A stretch of DNA of 64,000 bases from Rachicladosporium sp. CCFEE 5018 (Eukaryota; Ascomycota; Dothideomycetes; Cladosporiales; Cladosporiaceae): the NCBI GenBank assembly GCA_002077045.2, contig KZ111149.1, positions 569,624 to 633,623 of the forward strand, read 5' to 3'. The translations under genes and the position numbers were made by a program. Below the pieces are notes generated by a model, which was not told where the DNA came from, searched no databases, and saw only the letters and a list, made by a program, of their open reading frames with translations. Every line of letters begins with the position of its first letter. The first letter of the stretch is position 1. This document shows, one piece after another, positions 31,198-41,300 of the stretch.

Positions 31198-31795
31198 TGT
31201 GGTGGTGGTTGTTTTGTATTGAACGGGTGTCGTCTGCGGAATGGCTGATCGAATGGAGTCGACAACTGCTGTTCAGTGACTGCTCTGGTGTGGCTGCGGT
31301 ACTGAGTGTAGCACGAGATGATCGAGAATTTTGGTGTGATGACGAGGGGGTTTGAGTAGGAGATTGGAGATACTTAAGCTGGTCCATGCTACGCACATGC
31401 TTTCTTGACGCTGCGAAGATTTCTTGGTATCAACAGTCATTGCCTAGGGTTACCGTAACATTGAGGGTTTTCCGTGACTGTCCTCCCAAGCAGAGCTCTC
31501 GCTTGAGCTAAACGAAAGCGAGGATGTCACTTGTTTCGCGTGGTTTTGCGAATGCGAGGGGCCATTGCTTCGCTTAACAAACGCGAACCGAGCTTCGGAA
31601 TAAATCGTGTCCTCCGTTTCGCAGACAGCCAGCACAGAAGTCGCGCATCATTATGTTGCTGCGCGATTGCGCAGCGAATGTCTAGGCAGCTTGCAGCAAG
31701 GCCAGCACTGACGTCTTCAGTTCCCACTTCTAGCTTCCTCACTCTGTCGTAGAGAGGATTTTATCGTTCCTGGTGATAGACCTGTCCACTTCGTC
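31198..31795. other. Diverged spacer between NAD(P)-binding gene and LSM5 (contig 2)
   Basis: 598 bp. Alignment to 16280-16893 is poor compared with neighbours. A short hairpin CTCGCTT/AAGCGAG near 31497-31521 occupies the place of the perfect CACGTG inverted repeat of copy 1. No coding signal. Confidence 0.4.
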
Positions 31796-32271
31796 TCATG
31801 ACTGGTCTTCAGCGAGTCCTCCAGGAACAAGCTACATCGCAGTCAGTCTATGATCGCTTCGCAGCCTGCTTCAACGTTATGTCTTGCCATGCAGATGTTG
31901 TTGCCGTTTAGCAGGATCTTCGAAAGCTTCGTTGTCGTGCCATCGTAGTCGCTACCACTGCTGGTCAAAACGGACCGTGGACTTTTTGCACTCTTTTGCA
32001 TACTGCTCTGTCACGTCCTCAAGCACCATATCTGCGCCACACCGTTAGTGATATCTATGCACACCGTCGTCGCCAGTGGTCGTTACGGACTAACGAAGTC
32101 ATCGAATCCACTCAAGACACCGCTAAACTCTATGGTTCTCCATTAGTAGGTGGAAGGGAAATGTTATAGATGGAGAAGGACTGGAATACCCTTGTCGCCC
32201 TTCATGATGACCTGGATCCGAGAGCCAATGCAACGATCAATGAGCTCTAGAGGCATCAATTGGGACGCCAT
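31796..32271 (-). CDS. LSM5: LSm5 (contig 2 copy)
   Basis: Model complement(join(31796..31831,31888..31951,32004..32031,32091..32129,32190..32271)), 82 residues with the same five exons. The GC donor of intron 4 (GCAAG) is kept. The donor after exon 2 is GTCCGT here, weaker still. The protein differs at the extreme C-terminus (LAEDQS instead of LAEGEA). Confidence 0.87.
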
Positions 32272-32652
32272 GATGAATGATGAGGGAGGGGATGTCGTCG
32301 TTGTCAAATCGATCAATTGTTTGAATTACCAGTAGCGTCAGTTCTCACTGTTGTGGACCTAGAGTGGCGGTAATATTTTACTTGACTAAGCTGGACTAGC
32401 GCGGCGGCTACACCCGAGCTTGGCTTCTAAAGCAGACTCCACGAAGATGCTAAACGGTCTAATCGGTGTATGTCAGAGACATTTACGATGAGCTACCGTA
32501 CTATACTTCCGCAAAAATATACGTTCACTGAGCTACATACCCGCTTCCAATGGCATAACGCGCTTCGTGCAACAAACGCCTTAAGCTTCATCATAGCATT
32601 GCAGGCGTTTGGGGTGTCTATTTGTCCTGCAGTACAGGTCAAGCAGTAGGGA
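32272..32652. other. Divergent promoter of LSM5 and the exonuclease gene (contig 2)
   Basis: 381 bp, well conserved with 17369-17749. No coding signal. Confidence 0.4.
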
Positions 32653-35600
32653 ATGCCATGCCGGCAAGTCACACAAATTGATGCTGCAGCACGAACAAGC
32701 TACGCCGCCACCTGCTCAGGACTGTACATACCACGTAGGCGTCTGCGTTACGACTTCCAGGAAGAGCACCGGCTGAGCCCAGGGGAACCACAACATGCGT
32801 TCAGCCACGATGATGTACGCCGACCTTCGCAGCGGCCCATCAATGCAAGATGGGACCAGTCTCGGGGACTGGCCTTTCAGACGAATCGAAGAGCCACCCT
32901 GGGGCTTCACATAATGTCGACCGGAAAGAGCCCTACTCGGCAGACTGCTGTCCGCGCTCAGCGAAACTATGCGACGAGACCCGGCGCATCTGGCACGTCT
33001 GTACGACCACCTCCTTTGCCCCGAGGGCCCATCAGTGCTAGTCTGACCCCAAAGCCGGCACAGACTTACAATCCTGCTGACTCGCCCATGGGATATGATA
33101 TGAAGCGGAAAGACACTGCGGCCCCTGCTGAGTCCGAGAAAGCTAGAAATATCCGGGAGAAAGCAGCTCTACAAGCTCAGTTGTCGAATGAGACCAGGGA
33201 GAAACTGAAGGCCAAGTCCGAGCGTGAAGATCTTGAACAGCAACGTAAGGCTCTACAGGCCACTATCAGCACTATGAAAGCCCAATCAGAGAAGGACCGG
33301 GAAGATGCTTGGCGCAGAGGCCATCAAGTGGCAGAGCGACAAGTTGCGCAGGAGCTTGGACCGCTGCAAAGCAGATTGGAATCGGCGCTACGTGAACGGG
33401 ATAAGGCATACATGGCTCTCAGTCCAGTGAAAGCAAGTCTATCAGAGACAGATACCAAGCTCAGGAGAGAGCGCGAACTGCACTCAGACACTGTCGGGAG
33501 GCTCATGTCGCAGCACGATCACGAGATCGAAGAGCTGAAACGAAAACATAAGAGAGAAGTATTGCAGGAGACTCAAGGGAGGGATGCTCGCGACGCTGCA
33601 CGCAAAGACTACAGTGAGTATCAAGCTTTATTTGACAAGGCGCTCGAGGTGCGCTTCGGATTCCTCACCCAGTCAAACGACATCATTAGACTGCTTGTCA
33701 AAGGTCGCGACCGTGTTCGAAAGCTTCAAGCAGATCTACAAGACTTCTGCCGCGTGCAATCCGGTGTTGCGCCGTATAAAAACGCCCTGATCAGCATGGC
33801 TGCAGAGCTAACGCAAGAATGGGGAACTGGCATCAAGAACATCGAGACGGCTCGCGAACTGGCCTCCAAGGCTACTTCAGACTTCCAGGGTACCGCCCAT
33901 CTGACACGCAGCGTGACACGTGCCCTTCGCTCGCATGGCTCGACATCTCGGCATATTGCGGTCGAGCTCATGCACGTCATTCTGCTCGGCGAGCCTGCTG
34001 TCAATCTACGAAATGGAATGGATCAAGAACGCTCCAAACTTGCTCTCCAAGCTAAAGAGTCCGACAACGCTACAGTGAGAGGAGAAATAGAGCATGACCT
34101 GCGCGCGATACAGCCAAGGAAGCAAGCGTCGAGAAACATGCTCGCTGCTTTGCGCTATCAGCGCGAGTACGACGTACTGCAGGCGGTCAAGGGTGCCCCG
34201 TACGTGGAACAGGAGGCGTTCATGAGCACGCGAGAGACCGAGGAAAGCATCAAAGAGTCGCACCGCCTGTACAGACAATATCTGGACGACCACCCAGATG
34301 TGAAGGGGAGTACAGGTGCGCTTCGACAGATGTTCAGGGAGTGCATGAACTCGATAGCTCTACAGGCACGCAAAGAGGCTACATACGCACAAGGCTTGGA
34401 ACCTACGCAGACGAGCGTGCGTCAAGCGGAATTCCATCGTCTGCTCGATAGACTCCTTCGCGAAGCTGAGGCGCGGAAGTTGGAGGCTCTGAGAGCCATG
34501 ACGGGCGGAGGACGATATTTTAGGAGTACCTTGACGTTACATGATGTCGGCACACCAACTGCCCCTCGAGTGCCAGGCTTCGCGCGAGCAAGTTCACCGT
34601 CTAAGACGAAGGCGTCGACACCAAGCAGAGCTGCTGGCCACACGTCGACCATTGGATTACAGACGAAGCTGGGCTTATTGGCACGACAACTGGGTCAGAT
34701 TGGCCTCACAACGGACACGAAGCGCCAGCTCCAGATGGAGTGGGCATCGATCAAATCGCAACTCATGAGTGGCAATCTGGCGGGTATAGCGCGTAAGGTG
34801 CAGAACGCGCCTGAAAACATGCGTAGACTGTATGAACGAGAGACTGTCCGACTGCAAGCACAACTGGAGGAACATGAGGCACGATATCCCGCGATCACCA
34901 TGCCGTCTTCCGGAATGGAGAACATCACACTAGATGACGCGCCAGTCGCACCGCACCCTGCAACAGTGGCTCGCGTAACATACAGCCCAGTCACGCTCCA
35001 GTTCAGTAGTGCGAAACTTCGTCCTCGTGGAGGACGCAGCTTGAGAAAACGGTCCGTTTCGCAACCACGAGCGTACCACTCCATGTCGCACGGGCCTCCG
35101 CCTCGGCTGCATCCGCGCGCTTATGCAAACACCACGGCGTGTCTACAGCACGGTTTGCCACCGGCTGCTGCATTCACCACACATGGCAGTAGTAGTTGCG
35201 CGCTCGGCGAATATACCCGGACACCCACGACGCTAGGATCGACTCCGGCGAGTCGCCTTCATTACTCCGCCGCGATGTGCGCTGCTGTCCTAGAGAGCGA
35301 CTCCGACAGCTTCGCGGACAGCAGCTCGGAGTCAAACAGCATAGCCTCCATATCTGACGAAATAGAGCTCAATTACAAGATTTCACCGGACGACCTCAAG
35401 AAGGCGGTGGTCGCATCACCGAACACCAGTGCCGCATTCTGGTCCTATCGACTGTACAAGGACGGAGATGGCAAGCAGCCTGTTGTACACTATTGCAAAA
35501 CCTACGAGCAGACTGTTGAGCAACTTACGAAATTCGCGAACTACAAGGTCCTTGGTTTCGACCTCGAGTGGGAGCCGTATGCGCATCCAGGGAAGGCACC

Positions 35601-36741
35601 GGTGAAGCGCTGTGTCTCGCTGGTACAGATCGCTGGTGAAGCTCGGATCGGACTGTTTCATCTTGCCCTGTTCAAAGGCGAAACTACTGACACCCTCATT
35701 CCGTCCGCCTTGCGACAAATCTTAGAGAACCCAAATGTTGCCAAGACTGGCGTCAATGTCTCTGGCGATGCCACGCGCTTGAAGAAATGTTTCGATATTG
35801 ACATGCAAGGCGTCTTCGAGCTCAGTCATCTTTATCGCGTGGTCAAGTTCTCGGAGGATAACCCAGACAAAGTCAACAAAATGCTCGTGTCTCTGCAAAG
35901 TCAGGTCGAGGAGGTTTTGATGCTGCCCATGGCTAAGGGTGAGGTGAGGACGAGTGCTTGGTCGAAGGCTCTCAACGAACAGCAATGCACATATGCTGCC
36001 TCTGATGCGTATGCTGGGCTTCAATTGTATCATGCGCTCGAGGCGAAGCGTCGCGCGATGTCTCCGAAACCGCCGCGACCTGCATTCTATGAACTGCATC
36101 AGCCACTTGTTCTAGCCAATGGCAAAGTCATGATACCGGGATCGAGGATCAAGAAAGCTATCGGCGATACGGCGAAGCTTATGCCCGACAGCGATGATGC
36201 TGTGGACGAGGAGTTCGCAGACGCCGAAGAAGAGCTGGAAGACTACGAGCTCGCCCCAGAGCATCCTGTTGTGTCCTATCCCGAACTCCCAGACCTCGCT
36301 CAGTTGTCACTGAACGACACGAAGATGGCGAACACGCACAGCCGTTCTAGCAATGCGGCAGCTACATTGAGGACTGCGCACTCAACAATATCTTTGATCA
36401 AATCCACAGTCGCCACGGCATCACCAGAGTACGCCAGAGCCAGCGCCTGGATAGCGTCCTGGCGCGCAGAACTCCCGCAGACCCATGTAGTCAAGGCTAC
36501 GAACCACATCCTCTGCGTATGGCACATTTGGCATCATCAGCAGGTCAATCTACCAGACCTTGCCAAGCTACTGCGTGACCGACCGCTCGCGCAGTCCACA
36601 GTGGCGAGCTACATCGCGGACGCCACGAGCAAGGAGGGCCTATCTTTCGATGTGGACAGAATGAAGGAAGTGCTGGCGATCATACCAAGTAATGTTCACT
36701 GGCGGTATGGGAGGGTAGTGAAGCAGCTTGAGGATGCGTAG
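32653..36741 (+). CDS. Coiled-coil/DEDDy exonuclease fusion protein (contig 2 copy)
   Basis: 1362 residues in one frame, same layout as 17750-21829. Exonuclease motifs FDLEWE, GVNVSGDATRL and YAASDAYAGLQLY are kept. A 3-residue insertion lies in the acidic linker after the exonuclease domain (SDDAVDEEFADAEEE). The last 900 bp are clearly more diverged than the first 3 kb. Retention of a single open frame in two diverged copies supports the fusion being real. Confidence 0.75.
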   Translation: MPCRQVTQIDAAARTSYAATCSGLYIPRRRLRYDFQEEHRLSPGEPQHAFSHDDVRRPSQRPINARWDQSRGLAFQTNRRATLGLHIMSTGKSPTRQTAVRAQRNYATRPGASGTSVRPPPLPRGPISASLTPKPAQTYNPADSPMGYDMKRKDTAAPAESEKARNIREKAALQAQLSNETREKLKAKSEREDLEQQRKALQATISTMKAQSEKDREDAWRRGHQVAERQVAQELGPLQSRLESALRERDKAYMALSPVKASLSETDTKLRRERELHSDTVGRLMSQHDHEIEELKRKHKREVLQETQGRDARDAARKDYSEYQALFDKALEVRFGFLTQSNDIIRLLVKGRDRVRKLQADLQDFCRVQSGVAPYKNALISMAAELTQEWGTGIKNIETARELASKATSDFQGTAHLTRSVTRALRSHGSTSRHIAVELMHVILLGEPAVNLRNGMDQERSKLALQAKESDNATVRGEIEHDLRAIQPRKQASRNMLAALRYQREYDVLQAVKGAPYVEQEAFMSTRETEESIKESHRLYRQYLDDHPDVKGSTGALRQMFRECMNSIALQARKEATYAQGLEPTQTSVRQAEFHRLLDRLLREAEARKLEALRAMTGGGRYFRSTLTLHDVGTPTAPRVPGFARASSPSKTKASTPSRAAGHTSTIGLQTKLGLLARQLGQIGLTTDTKRQLQMEWASIKSQLMSGNLAGIARKVQNAPENMRRLYERETVRLQAQLEEHEARYPAITMPSSGMENITLDDAPVAPHPATVARVTYSPVTLQFSSAKLRPRGGRSLRKRSVSQPRAYHSMSHGPPPRLHPRAYANTTACLQHGLPPAAAFTTHGSSSCALGEYTRTPTTLGSTPASRLHYSAAMCAAVLESDSDSFADSSSESNSIASISDEIELNYKISPDDLKKAVVASPNTSAAFWSYRLYKDGDGKQPVVHYCKTYEQTVEQLTKFANYKVLGFDLEWEPYAHPGKAPVKRCVSLVQIAGEARIGLFHLALFKGETTDTLIPSALRQILENPNVAKTGVNVSGDATRLKKCFDIDMQGVFELSHLYRVVKFSEDNPDKVNKMLVSLQSQVEEVLMLPMAKGEVRTSAWSKALNEQQCTYAASDAYAGLQLYHALEAKRRAMSPKPPRPAFYELHQPLVLANGKVMIPGSRIKKAIGDTAKLMPDSDDAVDEEFADAEEELEDYELAPEHPVVSYPELPDLAQLSLNDTKMANTHSRSSNAAATLRTAHSTISLIKSTVATASPEYARASAWIASWRAELPQTHVVKATNHILCVWHIWHHQQVNLPDLAKLLRDRPLAQSTVASYIADATSKEGLSFDVDRMKEVLAIIPSNVHWRYGRVVKQLEDA

Positions 36742-37188
36742 GCCGAGGCCGACTCGTTATTGAGCGGCGAGAGTTAATGTCACAACGTGGCCAGCCTACA
36801 ACAGTCGCCAATCTTCAGCCCTTTGCCAAGCCTCTGTCCATACAACCAGGACATTGCATAGGCAAACGAAGCCATCGTACAAACTTCAAATTGGGGCCAC
36901 GGTCAACACAATGCTGCTTTGTCAGGGCTTGTCTGGCGGACAAGACATTGATGAAGACAAAGCAGCGGCCTTACAAAGACGGATGGCTTCTTCAAGTACA
37001 GCATCTTCGGAGATCTCGAGCTCGTTCCTGCGAGCTTACCCACATCCGCGACCCGCAAAGTCCATAGCAGCAGAGTCAAAGATAGCCGGTCTATCTCACG
37101 CACACTCAGCTCCCACACAAGCCCTACCGGTGAGTCCACTACAAGGTCCCTTGAACGGGTAAGTCCCTCGTCAACTTCCTCTTTCACC
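36742..37188. other. Spacer upstream of the RING gene (contig 2)
   Basis: 447 bp, moderately diverged from 21830-22279, with a similar GTAAGT just before the RING start. No defined exon. Confidence 0.35.
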
Positions 37189-37737
37189 ATGGCAGCTCCT
37201 CTCCACACCTGCCAATTCTTCCTCAATAACGAGCTCACCCCCGTGATCTGCACCACCGCACCCCCAACCTGCCCCATCTGCGACGAACCAGCCACAGACC
37301 CTGTAAGTCTCCCCTGCAACCACGTGTTCTGCCGCGAATGCATCACAGCATGGTCCATCGGTCCCCCAGAGCACAGCACCTGCCCCATGTGCCGTCGCGA
37401 GCTCTTCCGCCGTAGTCTGATCGTCAGACTACCGATACCAGCCGCGATGCAAAATGCTGGCACCCAGACCGGGGCTGACGCTGAGGCAGCGCTCGCGAGA
37501 GCGCGGCTAGAAGAGGCACTTGCGGCCAGAGCTGCGCGAATGATCAACGACCGGCATCGCGTGTTGGTCGCTGCGAGAGTTGCGAGGGAAGACGCTGACC
37601 GTAGGGCAACTACGCAAGGAGCAGAGGTTCCTGCAGTGGCTGCGTCACCTCAGACGAGAGCTGCACAGGCTAACAGGTTGACGCAACGGTGGATTAGGCG
37701 GGTAAAACGGACTCGGAGGGGTGGGCGGGGACAGTGA
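37189..37737 (+). CDS. Small C3HC4 RING-finger protein (contig 2 copy)
   Basis: 182 residues. All eight zinc ligands are kept. The region after about residue 120 is more variable than the RING (for example AARVAREDADRRATTQ), and the basic tail is kept (RRVKRTRRGGRG). Confidence 0.8.
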   Translation: MAAPLHTCQFFLNNELTPVICTTAPPTCPICDEPATDPVSLPCNHVFCRECITAWSIGPPEHSTCPMCRRELFRRSLIVRLPIPAAMQNAGTQTGADAEAALARARLEEALAARAARMINDRHRVLVAARVAREDADRRATTQGAEVPAVAASPQTRAAQANRLTQRWIRRVKRTRRGGRGQ

Positions 37738-38325
37738 GGTAAAGATGCATCGCCTAGAAAGACGGTGTCCCGCAGAGAGAACGTGAGGGCCAGGTACGTA
37801 AGACTAGGATCTAGTTGCGCATGTGTGTATGATAGGTCCTCCTCAAATCTGGGATCGACCAGTTGTCACAGTTCGCATTTGGTGCTTGATCTTGCACATC
37901 ATTGAAGAATCGACGTAGTATTCCTTCCATAGCATGGGTACGAATACATTGTTGAATCATGTTTGCCGTCATATCCGCTACCCAGTTCAATCTTTGGCTT
38001 GCTGTCAGTGCAACAAAGCAAGGGAGGCGAGATTGCGTCGGACACAGACAAGGCCTTGGACTCCCAGTACAGTGATGACAAACTCCACCGATCCTACACC
38101 CGTGCCTCACGCATTCATCCCCAAATGGTCATCCACGCTGCAATGGACAGTGACTCTCACGCCGCAGTGCACTTGGATCAAGTGAATAAGGACGCTGGTC
38201 GGTAATATCGCACTGAAAATCGGTGATTACGGTAACACTCGATACGTGATGTACAAATACACGACGCCCCCCAAAGCGCTCTATGCATCCCCACCCCACA
38301 AACCCGCGAATCATGTACTGGCTCC
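37738..38325. other. Convergent spacer between RING and clathrin genes (contig 2)
   Basis: 588 bp, poorly alignable with 22829-23383. Nothing recognisable in it. Confidence 0.4.
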
Positions 38326-41300
38326 TCACCTAAACCCCCCAAACCCACCATTCATACCCCCATACCCTCCCGTGGGCTGCGGCTGCACACCCCCCTGCGT
38401 CAACATCAACCTTGATCCCCCAAGAATCGGCCCAGTCTCCTCCTCCTTGCGTTCGCTCTTCTCCCGCTCCTTCCGCGCCTCGTTGTCGCGCTTCAGCTCC
38501 TCGATCGTGGCAGCTTGCTGCGACATGAAGTTGATCATGAAGGGCATGGTGAAGTCCGTGAGGTTGTGGCGCCAGGAAAGCTCCATGACGGTGTGGAGGG
38601 GGATGAGGTCGTAGCAGGAGTAGAGCATGCCGACGTAGCATTCTTTGCTGCCGATGTCGACGAACTGAGACGCATGTCAGTGAGGTGCAAGGCTCAAGCG
38701 GGTGTGATTGGGGACGTACGTAGTTCAGCAGCTCGACAACAGTCTCCTGCCGAGAGGAGATGGCAGCCGTCTCGATCGCATCTTTGTACAGCTTGTCTTG
38801 CTTCGACAGCGCGATGGACTTCTCCCAGCGCTTGTTCTTGCGGTAGATGCTAGCGGCGATCTGGCGGAAGAAGACAAGTTCGTGCTTCTCGAGACGCTGA
38901 GCAAGAGCGACGGCCTCGTAGTTGTCGTACTGCTCTACGCTGTCGCGAAGGGTCTTGTAGTCCTCCTCTTCGATTAGCAGGTCGTTGATGGCATCGTTGA
39001 CAGCGCGCTTGTTTTGCGGCTGCACGGCTTGCAGGAAAGGCTTGATGAGGGGAATGTTGTCGGACTTCTCGAACATGCGCACCACGCGGTTGACGTCGAT
39101 GCGTGGCGTGAGTGCTTGCAGGAGGTCAGTGATGAGTGATGGCTGCTCCTGTAAGTAGAAGTTCAGTGCGCGGTAGTAAATCTCCAGGTTGGCCACCTTC
39201 ACAACAGTGTCCTTGAAAGTGTGGTGCTCCCATGCATCCGATGCGCGCTCCATCATGGCGAGAGCGGCGTTGTCGAACTCGTCGTAGTGCTGGTACAGGA
39301 AGACCAGCTCTGGCCACAAGTGTGCCTCTTCGCAAGCCTTCAGCATCTTGGGGATATTTATTCTGCCCCAGAATATCCGCAGGTGCTCCATCACTCTGTC
39401 GGGGTGGTATTTGCTTAACGCAATGCCCAGCTCGGTGAAAACACCCATATGAACATTAGGAAGTGTCAGTGAGAGACCAATGTATGCTTAGGGTCGGACG
39501 AAACTTACCACGCTCAAGCCCAAGCCCAGCCTCAAGCAACTGAATCAACTCATCAAAATACCCATTCCTCTCATACTGCTTCACCAAATCCGCCAGCTCC
39601 TCAGCATGCACAATAAGATTCAACCCACAAATCTGCGCCAGCTTGAATTCCTTCTTCGCCACACAAGTCTCGTTGACCTGCTTCCACACCTTGACACTGT
39701 TCGCCTTCCTTGCACACTCAACGGCACCCTGATAATCCTCCAGGTGCACAAGGGTGGTTGCCAACTTAGCCCAGTTCGAGATGGATGTGAAGAAGAGCTT
39801 AGCAGCCTCATGGTAGCCTTCAGCGTAGGCCTTGTCGCCAGACTCCTCGATGTTGGCGACGTTGGCAGAGCGGAGAAACTCCTCGAGCTCGGGGAGCTGA
39901 TTTGTGCGGGCAAAAGCGAAGGCGAGTGCGGTGTCGATGGCTGGCTCGCGGAGGGTCTTGCGGGACATGCGGAGGTACTTGATGAGGTCTTCGTCCTTGC
40001 CGGCGTGGGTGGCAGTCTCGATGACTTCGAGATTGTTGGAGGGATCTTGGGCTTTGATGTAGGATTCGATGGAGTCTGAAACGCGAAGACCGTCGAGTTG
40101 GGCTTTGCCGACCTTGCTCCAGACTTCGGGGAGGTCCACTTGGTCGGCATATTCCTGTGCACGGTCGATGCTCACGACATGGTCGACGAGCACATTTGCA
40201 GCAGAGAGGTGGTCACCGGCCTTCTTGTGGATGAGGAACGCCTCCTCGAACATGCCGACCTCAACGCACTGTTGCGCAATGTCTTCTGGACTGTAGGCAT
40301 TGAGCTGCTGAATGTAGTTCGCCACACGACCGCGGTCTGACTTGCAAGCAGTCAACATGAGCAGATTCTGGAGATTGGCGTTGTCACTGAATGTGGAAGG
40401 CTCAAGGATGATCTTCTCGAGCAGCTCGATGAGCTCCACTGGCATGTCAGCATCGATGAAAGCCTTGACAGCAATCGAGACCTTCTCAGGATCTTGCGAC
40501 TCGGGCACGGCGGTGGAAATGATCTGATCTACAAGACTCCGGCGATGGATGTTGTTCTCTGACAGAACGTACTCCCAGATCTCCGGGTCGGCGCGGTCAA
40601 GCAGGTATCGTGCTTGTGCTTTGAACATCGCGTTCTCGTTGGTGATGCTGATGAGTTCGAGATCGTTCTGGCCTTTGCTGTAGGCAATGAAGGCCAAGTT
40701 CGGGTCCCGCTTCTCACAGTATTTGCCGACTGTGAGAGTGTCGTACTGGTCATTGGACTTGAGGAAGGCTTCGGGGTTGGAGTTCGAATCGATGTAGATC
40801 TTGGCCAGAGCATTGTACACAGCTTGTTGCTGATTGCCGGCAGCCAGGGTAGCCTCGAGGAAGGGTAGCAGTAGCTTCAACCGGTTGCGTGACTCGACCT
40901 CTTGTACAAGCTCGTCGATAGGGATGCTCTGAGGTGATACAGAGCTCAGCAAGTTCTTGATGATGCTCTCGTCGCAGTCAACATCGAGCAGACCTGCAAT
41001 AACGCCTGGAGTCCGGGCCGGGTTGACACGCTGTACGTACACCTCGATCGACTTGAATGCCTGATTCTTGTACAAGTAGAGCACCAAGTCATGCACGAAG
41101 TTGAAGCGATCGCAGACAATGATCAAAGGCAGCTGCTCTGTCAAACGCTGCTCCTTGAGGAAATTCTTCACCTTCTCGGGATCGTAGAAGTTGCTCTCGC
41201 GGCAGACGCGCTCGACTTCCTGAAGTTGCCCCATCTTCGTGGCAGCCTCGATATACTTGAAGGTGACATCTTTGTCCTCGCTGATGTTGACGATCCCGCC

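Larger units (their letters stand above)
25000..39841. repeat. Homologous block, copy 2 (pairs with 10081-24899)
   Basis: Second copy of the eight-gene block in the same order and orientation. See copy 1. All complete genes remain open in this copy, so it is not a decaying duplicate; one splice acceptor in clathrin is the exception. Confidence 0.9.

Noticed and set aside
10081..39841. Recent tandem segmental duplication
   Set aside because: Both junction edges coincide with a 100-N placeholder inside genes, and the third clathrin copy repeats the same pattern, so scaffolding of homologous contigs explains it better.
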